Origin: Mesocentrotus franciscanus
Taxonomy: Eukaryota > Echinodermata > Echinoidea > Camarodonta > Strongylocentrotidae
Assembly (NCBI GenBank): GCA_037976565.1
Contig: CP137682.1
Location: 3,594,827-3,658,826, forward strand
Direction: 5' to 3'
DNA length: 64,000 nucleotides
The notes beneath the pieces are model-generated. The model had not been told where the DNA came from and searched no databases. It was given only the letters and a program-made list of their open reading frames with translations. The position numbers and the translations under genes are program-made. Below, one piece after another: positions 23,101 to 33,800 of the stretch (its first letter is position 1; each line of letters begins with the position of its first letter).

Positions 23101-25344
23101 GTAACGTCTTCTATGGTGCATCGGTCCTCATGGAGGATACATCTATAGTATTTCTCATCAGGCATTTACCATGGCTTGTCGGCAGTCTCGGGACGCTCTT
23201 ATTCGACTGTATCGTATCCTTTTACATTTGATTCATGATTTATTTTACCTAACAGATAAGAAAGCAAGTATGCAATGTAGTACATGTAGGTAGGCATCAT
23301 GGTGGACTAATGGCATATGATTATTTTCAATAGTTATGATAAAGAGGATTTATACCTTTCCAAAGAGCTTTTGTGCATCAACATTTTTTTTGACCTGGGA
23401 CCTCCTAGTCACTGGTAGAAATGGTTGTAGGTTGTCAGTTTAACACCTCTGATTTTCAATTGTTTTACAAACATTCTTAATATTGTCTGTACTTTCATTT
23501 AGTAGAAGTAATTTCCAATATTTCTTTTTGGTCAATATTTATAGTTGTCAATTTTTACAGTTGTAGATAATGGTATAGAAATCTGCCATTAACTTTGTCT
23601 CAGGAAGGACATACAAGTTCAATGATGTACATTATTGGCCACATCGTGTATATCTTAAAGATGTTTTAACACTATACATCATCTGCAAACTGGAATGTAG
23701 CCTTAGCTTCTTAACAGTTGGTCAGATAAGATTCCTTTGCAAATGCTATCTTTTATGACCAACATGAGATGTCGGTCGGTTACACACAGATCAGCAGCAC
23801 ATGTTATGGCTAGCTAATTGATCATGCCCAGAACAATATTTAATATCATTTGCACGTAGGCCCTAATCATGTGCTTCTTGTACAAGTAAGGAAGAGAATA
23901 GGAGTATACAGAACTTGTCAAATTAGGTTCTTATCAGTGCACTTGTACTTGACCTCTGGCTCATTGTCCAAATTATCATGATATTGATGATAACTCCATT
24001 GTGTGCCACAAAGGTTATGAACAATCATATTTAGAATTAAAATAAAAGATAATTGCAAAAGTTTCAAGACAAATGTTTCCCATGGACTGCATTTCACAAT
24101 GTATTGTCTGGTCCCTACCCTTTTGTGACAATCATTCCATACTTTGGGGTTCGCTTAATAATTTTTTTTATTCAGAGCCCTAAAACAATTTACCAACATT
24201 TGATGCTAGGAATTTTAAAAAGGACACAAAATATCCTCAAATTGGCAACATGCTGAGAGGTTCAAAATCATTGTATTTCGATAAGTGGCAATTTTCAACT
24301 TTCCAACTAAGTTCCTACATGTGTATTTGTTTTCAGAGACATTAAATTTTTATTACAACATTTTAGCAATAATAGAAAAAGATTTATGTTGCCAATTTGA
24401 AGAACAATATGTGATCAACTTCACCCTTTAAATAAATCCTTTCCTGAAGGGTTTAGAAGAAAAATGAGACATTCTTGGTCTAAATACTAATTTACTGGAC
24501 AACAGTACTGTTCCTAGGTGGGATTTACCCGTCATGGCAAATAAGGGATTAACTAACTTCTTTTACTTTCTTCAATGAATTTGCTGTAATCTGGGTCTTC
24601 TTTGCATACATCAGCATTAGCATGGATTGGTTTTGTCAGTTGATCAGAATCATCAGATTGTTAGGCTCATCCAAAGTTGCTAATTTGCAACCATATAGTA
24701 CATGTAGTTGGGGTTAAAACTGACATTTCTATGCTACAATAATAATATTAATAATATTCCACTTTTATATCTAGTGCTCAATACAACAATGATGTGCCTA
24801 AGCGCTTTAAAGATATATTATTACCCCGGTCATCGGATTCAGGCTTACCCGCACACAATGTATGCACATTCTCCACTCCCTGGGGAGCATTCTGGCCCGG
24901 TGCCATTTTACAAGCGCACTTGCTCATCCAACCACATTGACTTTCGCATCCTACCGGGTATCCGTTTAACACCTGGGTGGAGAGTGGCAAATGTAGATTA
25001 ACATCTTGCCAAAGGACATTAGTGCCGCGGCGGGACTCGAACCCCGTACCTTGTCGTCTGCAGTCGGGTGACTTATCCACTAGACCACAACACCTCTACA
25101 ACAATATAAGGAAGGAAAATATAATTGCAGACTTTCAGATGAGGAGTTGATTCTCAATATTTTATCAAAGTTAATGCTTATCTTATTAGTTTATGCCTTT
25201 GAACCGTTCATTGAACTTCCTTTACTGACCCATTATCAGATGCTGACCCAGTTTGCCCGTTTCAGATACTGCCGATCGAAGAGGCTTCGATCAGCCCATG
25301 AAGAGGATGATGATAGGAAAAGGCTGCTCAATGGAGCCTTATGA
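10908..25344 (+). CDS. SLC66A1: Lysosomal cationic amino acid exporter SLC66A1 (PQLC2), whole gene span
   Basis: Seven coding exons join in frame: 10908-11122, 12371-12500, 13350-13449, 15210-15451, 21874-21960, 23043-23213 and 25240-25344. They total 1,050 bases, 349 residues. The protein has seven predicted membrane helices and two PQ motifs, one split across the first intron (FP/QFYENY) and one in exon 5 (SRIPQLIQN). The N-terminal stretch HWIWDLFQECV and GDLSNLVGCIL match the family closely. In vertebrates and worms this protein exports lysine, arginine and cystine-cysteamine disulfide from lysosomes and recruits the C9orf72 complex. The C-terminus has an acidic cluster followed by DRKRLL, a fit to the [DE]xxxL[LI] lysosomal sorting signal. 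The loop coded by exon 4 is Ser/Asn-rich and probably lineage-specific. Alternative use of the weak exon 6 donor would add VSFYI and stop. Confidence 0.93.
11463..11925. repeat. Fold-back element in SLC66A1 intron 1
   Basis: Terminal inverted repeats start GGTCACAACCCGC on the left and, reading inward from the right, GGTCACAACCAGC, with AGACGC further in on both arms. No target duplication could be fixed. It explains the spurious 133-residue minus frame here. Confidence 0.6.
12371..12500 (+). CDS. SLC66A1: SLC66A1 coding exon 2 (first PQ loop)
   Basis: The acceptor is ATTAAG and the donor CAG|GTAAAC. The exon completes the first PQ motif and codes QFYENYKRGKMDEA, then helix 2 with GDLSNLVG, ending in phase 0. 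Confidence 0.93.
13350..13449 (+). CDS. SLC66A1: SLC66A1 coding exon 3
   Basis: Follows TTTTCAG and ends at G|GTAAGG in phase 1. Codes helix 3 (FATAIYYLMMDALIITQF), then a basic loop. Confidence 0.92.
14015..14170. repeat. Fold-back hairpin element (GGCCCC...ACAAAGCTT ends)
   Basis: Left end GGCCCCCATATCACAAAGCTT; right end reading inward GGCCATATAACACAAAGCTT. The inside is rich in ATTGCAATCAAT-type motifs. It lies in SLC66A1 intron 3. Confidence 0.65.
15210..15451 (+). CDS. SLC66A1: SLC66A1 coding exon 4 (variable loop and helix 4)
   Basis: Follows CCAATAG and ends TTT|GTGAGT in phase 0. It begins DSTQENPTVQ, has one hydrophobic stretch (IIYCCTFLLSTSLLVSLP) and a Ser-rich segment before DTSNCVFF. 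This is the least conserved part by appearance, but the phases at both ends require it. Confidence 0.82.
15673..15861 (+). repeat. Dispersed repeat, copy 1
   Basis: About 190 bp, from GCACTAGTTTGGC to GGGGCTTTAAAGAAT. Repeated in the same orientation at 25419-25606 with scattered substitutions. No inverted ends or RNA polymerase III boxes were recognised, so the class is unknown. Confidence 0.8.
16081..16160. repeat. 20 bp minisatellite, four units
   Basis: Four copies of CTGACTGNGTTTCCCTTTCC in perfect register; only position 8 varies, apart from the last base of the final unit. Confidence 0.95.
17421..17765. repeat. Large imperfect inverted repeat
   Basis: Arms at about 17421-17540 and 17640-17765 pair over roughly 115 bp with some mismatches, sharing ATGATTCAAATAAGTGTG and TTTTGGAGGA. 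The loop is about 100 bp. Probably a fold-back transposon remnant. Confidence 0.75.
18336..18388. repeat. Short hairpin
   Basis: GGTATATCAGATATATTGC and its near-complement facing each other around a 10 bp loop. Confidence 0.7.
20065..20514. repeat. Fold-back element, CAGGGGGGTGTTTCACAAAG family
   Basis: Arms of about 145-160 bp (20065-20210 and 20352-20514) are inverted copies, sharing AAGACTAAGATCG, ATGGCAGGCC and GCCACTGGTTGCTCTCACC. The outer end matches the fold-back at 36050-36356, so both belong to one family. No protein frame or certain target duplication. Confidence 0.8.
20715..20871. repeat. Palindromic MITE with GGGCCCGTTGCA ends
   Basis: Near-perfect palindrome of about 157 bp. 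Both arms begin GGGCCCGTTG and contain ACTTACCA, TGATGGTAACTTTGCCAT and ACTACCATGG. It would form a long hairpin if transcribed in the SLC66A1 pre-mRNA. Confidence 0.85.
21874..21960 (+). CDS. SLC66A1: SLC66A1 coding exon 5 (second PQ loop)
   Basis: Follows CTTTCAG and ends AAT|GTAAGT, phase 0 at both sides. Codes helix 5 and the second PQ motif, SRIPQLIQN. Confidence 0.94.
23043..23213 (+). CDS. SLC66A1: SLC66A1 coding exon 6 (helices 6 and 7)
   Basis: Follows TTCTGCAG. Codes YRRQSVEGVS, helix 6 with GNVFYGASV, and helix 7 with LPWLVGSLGTLLFD, all characteristic of the family. The donor ATC|GTATCC is weak but its phase matches the last exon. Confidence 0.9.
24737..25100 (-). mobile_element. 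tRNA-derived SINE, minus strand
   Basis: Read on the minus strand it starts AGAGGTGTTGTGGTCTAGTGG (A-box region) and has GGTTCGAGTCC (B box), then CACTAATGTCCTTTGGCAAG, a unique body and an ATT-rich end. The same family occurs at 59621-59990. It lies in the last intron of SLC66A1, antisense to the gene. Confidence 0.85.
25240..25344 (+). CDS. SLC66A1: SLC66A1 last coding exon (cytosolic tail)
   Basis: Follows ATTATCAG; 34 codons and TGA. Codes a basic then acidic tail with EEDDDRKRLLNGAL, which includes the likely dileucine sorting signal. Confidence 0.85.
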   Translation: MLTQFARFRYCRSKRLRSAHEEDDDRKRLLNGAL

Positions 25345-25418
25345 GGAAGACCCTAAATAGCCTGCTGCCATGGAAATCTTTCAACTGCTGAGAAGCAAAA
25401 GGGTGTTAAAGCCCGTCT

Positions 25419-25606
25419 GCACTAGTTTGGCCAGGAGGGATTAGACCACCCAGCGTGGTCACTGACAGGTGGTTATCTCATCAACTCAGCTCTCAATTCA
25501 CATAAGTAAAAGAGGATCATGGGGGACCAACGGGCACTGCTTAGGCATTGTTTTCTACATAGAGGGAGCAAGTAGCTACAATTAGTGCAGTGGGGCTTTA
25601 AAGAAT
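25419..25606 (+). repeat. Dispersed repeat, copy 2
   Basis: Second copy of the 190 bp repeat, starting 75 bp after the SLC66A1 stop codon and so probably transcribed in its 3' untranslated region. Confidence 0.8.
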
Positions 25607-25826
25607 ATCCTTTAACACAAAGGAAACGTCCTTCTGGCTCAAACTCTTCATTTGCAGTGACTGAGGAGGAAGAAGGATTTGAAGTATACCTATCACCAAA
25701 TATATTTTGATTCTTATGATAGCAGTTTCATGTCGTAATTTCACATGTATCAGTACGAGAATACCCCCCGACGGTGGCCTGTCCTTATAGCGAAGAAAAA
25801 GAGAAGAAGATCAATTTATGATATAA

Positions 25827-25966
25827 GCACTGTTAGTTATATTTTCATCACAGCGCAGTAGACTACATGTTTATTTATATAGTAGCTTTGCTATATAAAT
25901 TTATATAGCACAGCTACTTTATAAATATACTCTACTGCGCTGTGATGAAATCATAACTAACAGTGC
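25827..25966. repeat. Fold-back hairpin
   Basis: Arms begin GCACTGTTAGTTAT and share TTTCATCACAGCGCAGTAGA, facing each other around an AT-rich centre. Located about 480 bp after the SLC66A1 stop. Confidence 0.8.
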
Positions 25967-26527
25967 TACATTACAGACACAAGATAAAAAAACTATTAAA
26001 ATAAAAAGTTTTAACTATTACTTTTGTGAAGAGATTTTTCAAGTTAAAATACACTCTCAATTAAAATAATGGTGTCTTGTGAGTAGACTAATTGATACAC
26101 ATGTATCAAACATACAAAAATAACAGTAAACATATACAAACATAACAGTCAACGATTTATGCTGACAGCCTGTCTGGGATCTCCAAAATTGCGAAAAATT
26201 GAGCAGCGTAGATTTTTTTTCTTTCTTTCTCCTGCTCCCTCTTAAATTTAATTAATGTGATTTGAATGCGGCGTAAATATTCATAATTGAATGAAACACG
26301 CCAATAAAACAAAAACAACAACAACAACAACATATGCTCGCTTAAAATAGGACCCACACAGAACCTAAGTCCAACTTGGGCTCTGTGTGCAGGGTTTTAT
26401 GTTATTCGTTCTTTTATTCATACTTCCTGTCTGTAAGCCCATAGAAGCTCAGTGAAGTTTTTTTGAGGTTGATTTTAATCATTCTAGCTGTAGATGAACT
26501 AATTTTTAGGTGATTGGTGCACTTTAA

Positions 26528-26813
26528 CCCTTTAGCAATTAAACCGCCCGAAACTGCCCCTCGTTTTACTCACTGAACCGCCCGAAACCGCCCGTCTGTT
26601 TTCGTCCGTTTTCAACGCGCTATAGTATCCGTTCTAGGGTCTACCGTGATAATGTTATACATGCGTAATCCTTACGATGTCTACAGTAGGAATCTGCATA
26701 GAAAAATAGCGCATGTTTCATATTGTTCAGAACAATGTCAAAATGAGAGCAATATTGCAACATCTTCCAGTGAGTAACAGGCCATTTTTACAAACTCTCT
26801 AGTTGCTAATGGG
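26528..26813. mobile_element. Possible piggyBac-like MITE
   Basis: Left TTAA followed by CCCTTTAGCAATTA. Right end reads inward CCCATTAGCAACTA and is followed by TTAT, a one-base change from TTAA. 286 bp, no coding frame. The weaker target site lowers confidence. Confidence 0.5.
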
Positions 26814-27640
26814 TTATAGAGAAGGTTGAGTTCTGGGGAGAGGTGAAAAATAATTTGTGAGCATTTCATTGTTATTATGCAAGTGTGGAAGAACATCAGA
26901 GAAAAAATATTCCCTGAAAAGCATGGCTCTTCAAATGCATTCATATTCCAAATATGACATGTAACAGCTTCAAAATGAGGACCACATATTTATGTCACAT
27001 GTTTGTGTAGTCCCATATACATCTTTCTGTGTACAGTGCTTGTTACTTTTACCAAGACTGGGCCAAATTTCTTATCATTTTGATGATACCAGAACCTTGC
27101 AGTACACACCAATACTTATTTGCTACATGATCAACCTTTTCTGATCGATTCCACACCGTTTCTTTCACAATGCAATCGCATGACCAGAACTCAACTTCAT
27201 CTTTAAGCATGATGGTTCAATTATAGTTATATGTATGAGTGGAGTAAAATGATGGGAATATATGTTGCGGTACACTTTCAACAGGACTACATGTATGTGT
27301 GTGCTGATGCAATATAAGAGAAGTGCATTTGCAATAAAGACTGTTTAAGAAGGAAAGAGACAGGGAGAGAGAGAGGCAGATATTATCATAAGGCAGGGTT
27401 GCCTCACCACAAGTCATTCCAGCTTTTTGAATGTATAATAATGAAAAAGTATATATCCATAATGTTATCTTATTTGGTACAAATATTATTCACAAGTTCA
27501 CATATTTATCCTTTATTTATGGGTCTCACAGTTTGGAAAATTTGAGTATATGTAAGCTGCCCCAGGAAAAATGTAGGAAGGGGGTAATGGGGGGATTCTG
27601 ATAAGAGTGAAAATGAGGAAAGGAGTGAGACATATGAGGA

Positions 27641-27710
27641 AGATAGAGAGAGAGAGAGAGAGAAAGAAAGAAGGAAAGAAGGATAGAAAGAGAGAGAGAG
27701 AGAAAGAGAC
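27641..27710. repeat. (GA)n microsatellite
   Basis: GAGA and GAAA runs with a few interruptions. Confidence 0.9.
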
Positions 27711-29384
27711 TTGGGGGAGATGACTAAGATTTTGTCAAGCTTTCCTATATATGTATTCCAAGCCAGATCATTGTTATATCTTACTGTATACAGGTCATAC
27801 ATGAACAACCTGTGAGGTTCGCAGGGAAATGTGTGTGAAGACAATGCAGTATTGATAACAAAAACCCTGTGTTCTGTATATAATAGTTGGATTTGTTGTT
27901 TTGGGGTAAGTTGATTTGGATAATTTTGCCTTTTTTGAATTTTTTAATAGAATAATATATATTCAATGTAATCTGTCATTAGATCATGGATGTTAAGATA
28001 TGTGAAATAGACACCTCATTTTATTCAATTTGAGGATTACGTATTGACATTGTTTATATGATATAACCAAAGCAACTGTGGTCACATGGAGTTTTGCAAT
28101 CATGCATTATATTAATGAAGCTATCACATGCTTTATCTTACTTAATTATTGACTTGCCGATAAACCTCTTTGAAATATATTAATTTCAAGTCATATGCAA
28201 AATGGATTAGAGATTGAATTTTAAAGGAACCTATAGTGAATAGTCATACCACAGGACATGTTTAATTTATTACTCAAACCACAGTAGACACCCGTGTATA
28301 CATTTTATGAGAATTTATCTTAATGGATATAGACTTCTACACATGTGATATGTAATGATGTAGCTACAGGGGGCACATCCCCCCATCAACTGACAGAGAA
28401 ACGGAAGAGAAAGGAAAAGATAAAAAGAGAGAAATTGGAATAGAATGAGAAAAGAAGACACTAAGATGTCCTCTAGACCCCCCTTTATAAGAGGCCTTGT
28501 AAATTAGCATATCATTTTCTGAGTGACAGGATGCCCCCCCCCCCCATGATGCCCCCCATGATGCCAGTGCCCCCTCAATGGTTGGATTCTCATGATGCCA
28601 CTGACATTATGGATCAGGCTGATGAAATCCCATGTACAAACTAAATACATGTAGGCAATGATAGAAGGAGATGGAGGTGAATAGCTGCCAACTATGGCTG
28701 CCTAGAGGAAAGCATCCGATTACTGACTGACACATGCACATCGAGGGAAGTTGAATTGCATTTTTGGGGTGACTTTTCACATACTTGATGTGGATTGTGG
28801 AATATGACGTTTGCTACTGTCTTGCACTGCCAATGCAATTGCTTCTTTGTTAAATTATACCATTGACAAGGCCTGGAAATGTATACAAATTGCTGATGTT
28901 GCTATATTTTGTGATACATATTAACTATACAATGAATTTTAAAAAAAGTATTTTATATAAAGCCTTTGTTTACAGTTTTGTCTTCATTTTGTCTTTATTT
29001 TACTCAACAGTACCAGCAGGAAGTAGATGAAAGGTACATGTGTGTTGTATATCCTTTTTAAAGTAAAAGTTCTACCTGGTCATCAAATTTGGTACTTCAC
29101 ATCATAATAATTATTCATTAGAGAAACTCATGTTTTTAGAAACCAAAATTTAATGGTAACTCTCTAAATTCTCTTGACTCAACATCAATCTGCCACTGAC
29201 CCACAAACTCTCTGTTTCCCTTGTTCTGCTTGATAATCTTTCCTAAAAATTAGTATAAATTTCGAAATTCCTATAAATTAGTATGTTAGTACCCCATCAT
29301 TATCACAACCTTGCCTGAGAAAATTTGAATAGAGAGAAGAGGGGGAGAATCGGAAAAAGAAAGAATAGCTGGAACAAGAGATGG

Positions 29385-29443
29385 AAAGAGAGAGAGAGAG
29401 AGAGAGGGGGCTAAAATATGCAACCAGAGGGAGAGAGAAAGAG
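29385..29443. repeat. (GA)n microsatellite
   Basis: Two GAGA blocks separated by a short unique stretch. Confidence 0.85.
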
Positions 29444-30183
29444 AGAAGGGATGATGTGAGTATTAGCGAGTCGAGTATTTCAATGCTACTAATGATACAA
29501 GACTGCTTAAGATAAATACGAATATATTTTATTAAATACACTTATTACACTCACATTGTCATCAAATTACGATTACTGAAAATAATTGTGTAGGGAACAG
29601 TGAATCATGGAAAAGTTTGGCTCCCATGTAAATGGTGATAATAATAACAACAAAATAATTTCACTTTTTGTGTTCTTGAGAAGTAAAAGTAAAATTCAAA
29701 AGCATCAATGAAAGATTAGATAACGTCATTTTCAAAAGTCTTTCTATCGAATTATTTTAACCTCTCTAATAGAAGTTTTTCTATAATTGACTTAATAGTT
29801 TCTGAAGAAAATATACAGAAATGTTGCAGGAGGAATTCAGGAGGAAATGCTACTTCCTCCTGAAATATTTATGCACATTTTACTGAGAAACAAACTAATT
29901 TATGTCGTATATCAGATAGGTAAAACTGTTCGGTTATAACAAGAAAGAAGAAGAAGGACATCCACAATAAGCAGATAGCTAGCACAGGTACGACGCTGAT
30001 GTGTCTCGGGACAACTCAACCATCAGATAACTTGACCCTCATGACCCGACCATGTACCGTGGACAGCTCGACCTGTCACTCTGTTCAGAGCACGCCGACG
30101 TGGTTTGTCTGCTCTTCCACAGATAATGACGTACATACCCATTAACCCTAACCATGAATTTACTGTTTAAGGCAGTGTGATTA

Positions 30184-30824
30184 TCAATCAAACCAGACTT
30201 CAGCTGATTTCTCCAGTTCAACAATCTTGGTCTCTTGATCATTTTCAGTTCGGTTGCCTACTGCCAAGGGTTTCCGTTCAGGCGAGACAACTGATGTATG
30301 TGGTTCTTCCACCGATTCGTCCACCTCCATATAAACGTCGAAGTTCATGTTGGACACGTCGTCTGCCTCAAAGTCGAGTCCGGCCCAATCGTCGCCTTCC
30401 GTCTCCCATGGATAGAGCCACTCCGCCGAGATGTCGTCCTTCGATGATGGGGAACGTCCCCTGTATGGACAGAAACGAGAAGGATCAGGAGGCACTTCTT
30501 CGTTGTCTAACAGGTTTGCGGACTCCTCGGATTGTTGATCGGAGAAGAGAGCCGATTCCGTGCCCGTGCTTTGCCAGCTAAGAAACGATCTCGTCGACGA
30601 CGACCAGCGGCTGCCCTCACTGGATGATCGTTTGGTTTGGAAGACGCTCTGCGCGCTATTGCCTCGGTTCGTCCGGTAGGGCTTATTACCTCGTCTTCGA
30701 CTCGTAGTAGCGAAGTACCAGATGATTAGGATGACAAACAGGACGAATCCAATCATAGCTAGTGCTACGATGACTGGCTCGCTTGTAATTTGCCATTCAG
30801 ATTGATGGTGGTGATGTACAATAG
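30184..30824 (-). CDS. Giant TSP1 protein exon 12 (transmembrane helix and tail)
   Basis: Acceptor ATCACAG, 213 codons then stop. A short juxtamembrane part (AIVHHHHQSEWQITSE) leads to one membrane helix, PVIVALAMIGFVLFVILIIW, followed by a basic stop-transfer SRRRGNKPYR. The tail of about 170 residues is Ser-rich, then acidic, with several tyrosines (CPYRG, EWLYPW, DVYMEV) and no recognised catalytic domain. With the N-terminal signal peptide this gives type I topology. Confidence 0.9.
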
Positions 30825-33800
30825 CTGTGATGAAAATCATTACGGAGAAATACAAATCTGGTTATACATGTACCATAAAAAGAAGTATTTGACATTTTTA
30901 CATGAAAATTGCTGGGCGGTCAATTTCTTATACAGTTAAACTTACCGATTTCTTAACTTTCTCAACTTTCTTCATTAATCCTGGACCAAAAATTATACAT
31001 GAGCTTAGCCATAACCGTAAAACTAACCTAAAACCCAATTTAAAAATGAACTTTATATAAAATATCCACGATAAAAATTCCCTGAACTGTAACCGAAGAA
31101 ATGCGGGGACAACAATTTCAAAATGTAAATGTAACATATTTTGTTGAATTCATCGAGGGAAAGGGAGAAGTGGGGGGTGGTCATTCATAATATCGCTTGT
31201 GAAAGTGTACTTCTGTCTCTCTTCCTATTTATTTTGATTGTCTGGATTGTCTGGATTGTCTGGATTGTCTGGATTGTTCTCACATAGTTTTTCACAGGAG
31301 TAATGTTTTAGTCTCAAATGCAACAGGAGTGCAAGAAATTTATTGCAATACTATACCTGTGACCGCTGAGGTATTGAAGCTTCCCTTACAATCGCTTGAT
31401 ATGCAGGAAGAATTCTGTGTTGGGTTTCCCTTGCACAGGAGACCCTTATCTCGTTTCATCCTGGGGATCATCGATGTCTGCTCTTTCAAGGGATGACATA
31501 GTCGGTGTCGATTTCGATTTCGATGTCCTGAGCAGTTCTCTGAACAGTTCGACCACTGACCCCACTCGGTCCACGTACCTGTAATCGAAATTTAAAATGT
31601 AGCTTTTTGATACAAAAGTAACATTCTTGTCTCTTTTTTTGGCGGGGGTCAGAGAGGGTAATGCGTAATTCAAATTTAAACGATCCCAAGAGGTATGGAA
31701 ACTCTTTTGAATATAAGTATAGAGCAGATGGATAGATATGAAAACTTTAAGAATGATTTCTTTTTGGGGTTAAAAATACAGTTTCCATGGTTTAATATAG
31801 GATAGGACTGTGAGGTAGAAATCGCGATGTTTTGGCCATCCAGTCGAAAAAGAGGCCAAAATCAAACCGGTGACTGTCGTTTTGTCCTCTTACCTCGTAT
31901 CCAACTACATGTACCACCTACCCCCTTCTCTCTCTCTCTCTCTCTCCCCTCTAACTCTCTCTCTTTCTCCGACTCTCTCTCTCTGACTCTCTCTCTCTCT
32001 CTTTCTCTCTCACCCTCTCTCACTATCTCCCTCTCGTTTCCCCTTCTTCTTAAAAGTGTTACAAAGTCCTCTATATGATTCCCTTATCATTCGTTTTTGT
32101 GTGTGGCTTAAATGCTGCATACCCGGCACGAAGAGATCATGGAGAGTGCACTCATCAAAGTCGTACTCGCTACACGTTCTTTTCTCTTGGAAATCACCAT
32201 AACAGGAGTGGTTCCCATGATGGGTTGCCATGGGTATATATTGATTTGTAAGCTGGCATCGTCGAGAGCGGGTTTTATTCCCGACACCGCATCTGTTGCT
32301 GCATTGGGACCACGGTGACCACGCCGTCCAGGAAGCTGAAAGTGTAAGGATAAAATAGTGGCATACGGATATAGAAATATAGGGAGAGTGAGAGAGAGAG
32401 AGATTGGGGTGGCAGGAAAAAAAATGAAAGTGCCCTCTTCATAAATGTATTTGTAGTTGATCACAGATAATGCAGCATTAAAAAAAAATCTCACAAGCAT
32501 TTGCTTTAGAGATTGAAAAAATGAGGAAGTAGGAGATTACTTGACTAGGGTACATGAATTAGCAAATTTTACAGGGTATTGACAAATTGACATTCGTTTT
32601 ACATGTTTCTATCAACATTTGAATCACGAATTTACATTTCAGACATCTCAGAAGGGTAAGAGACAGAAAAACACTTTCATTAGGGATATCTTCCGGTATA
32701 TCGAGCGATTATGAGAGAAGAAAATCATACCTTTGACCAATGAGGTATTGAAGCTTCTCTCACAATCGCTTGGTATACAGGAAGATATCACTTGTGAAAG
32801 TGTGCTTCTGTCTCTTTATATCATTTTAATGGGATTGTCTGGATTGTTCTCAAATACTTTTCACAAGAATTATGTTTTAGTCTCAACTGCAACGGCGCAA
32901 GATAATTATTATAATACTATACCTGTGACCACTGAAGTACTGAAACTTTTCTCACAATCGCTTGATATACAGGAAGAATTCTGTGTTGAGTTTCCCTCGC
33001 ACAGGAGGCCCGTTTCTCGTTTCATCCTGGCAATTATCGATGTCTGCTCTGTCAAGGGATGACATAATCGATGGCGATTTCGATTTCCCTGCAGTTTTCT
33101 GAGCATTTTGACCACTGACTCCATTCGGTCCACGTACCTGTGATTGAAATTTATAATTTCACTTTTTCATACAAAAAGTAAAATTCTTGTCTTTTTTGGG
33201 GAGGGGCGCTCGGAGAGGGTAAAGCCTGCTTCAAATTTAAACAATCTCACCAGTTATGAAAAATCTTTCAAAGGAAAGTGTAGGAGAGATGGATAAATAT
33301 GAACATTTCAAGAATGATTTCTTGATTGAGGTTGATAATATAGTTATCATAGTTAATTGCGATTTTTTGGCGATCCAGTCGAAAAAGGGCCCATATCGAA
33401 CCGATGACTGTCGTTCTGTCCTTACACCTAGACCTATTCATCCACCACCAAACCCCCTTCTCTTTATCCCTCAGTTCTCTCTCTCTCTCTCTGTCAGTCT
33501 CTCTCTCGGTCTCTCTCTCTCTCTCTCTCTCACCCTGTTAAAATTCCTCTATATTATTCCCTTATTATTACATTTTTGATGGCTTAATGCTTCATACCCG
33601 GCACGAAGATATCATGAAGAGTGCACTCATCAAAGTCGTACTCGCTACACGTTCTTTTCTCTTGGGAATCACCATAGCAGGAGTGGTTCCCATGATGGGT
33701 TGCCATGGTTACACCATGATTTGTAAGCTGGCATCGTCGAGAGCGGGTTTTATTCCCGACACCGCATCTGTTGCTGCATTGGGACCACGGTGACCATGCC

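Larger units (their letters stand above)
26818..30183. other. Intergenic region between converging genes
   Basis: Holds two GA-rich tracts and AT-rich sequence. The last part (up to 30183) must include the 3' untranslated region of the minus-strand TSP1 gene, but a polyadenylation site cannot be assigned. No further gene seen. Confidence 0.5.

Noticed and set aside
30177..30581. 134-residue plus-strand frame
   Set aside because: Antisense shadow of the cytoplasmic tail exon of the giant TSP1 gene.
32108..32500. 130-residue minus-strand frame
   Set aside because: It is an alternative frame over TSP1 exon 10 and intron; the correct frame has all TSP1 cysteines.
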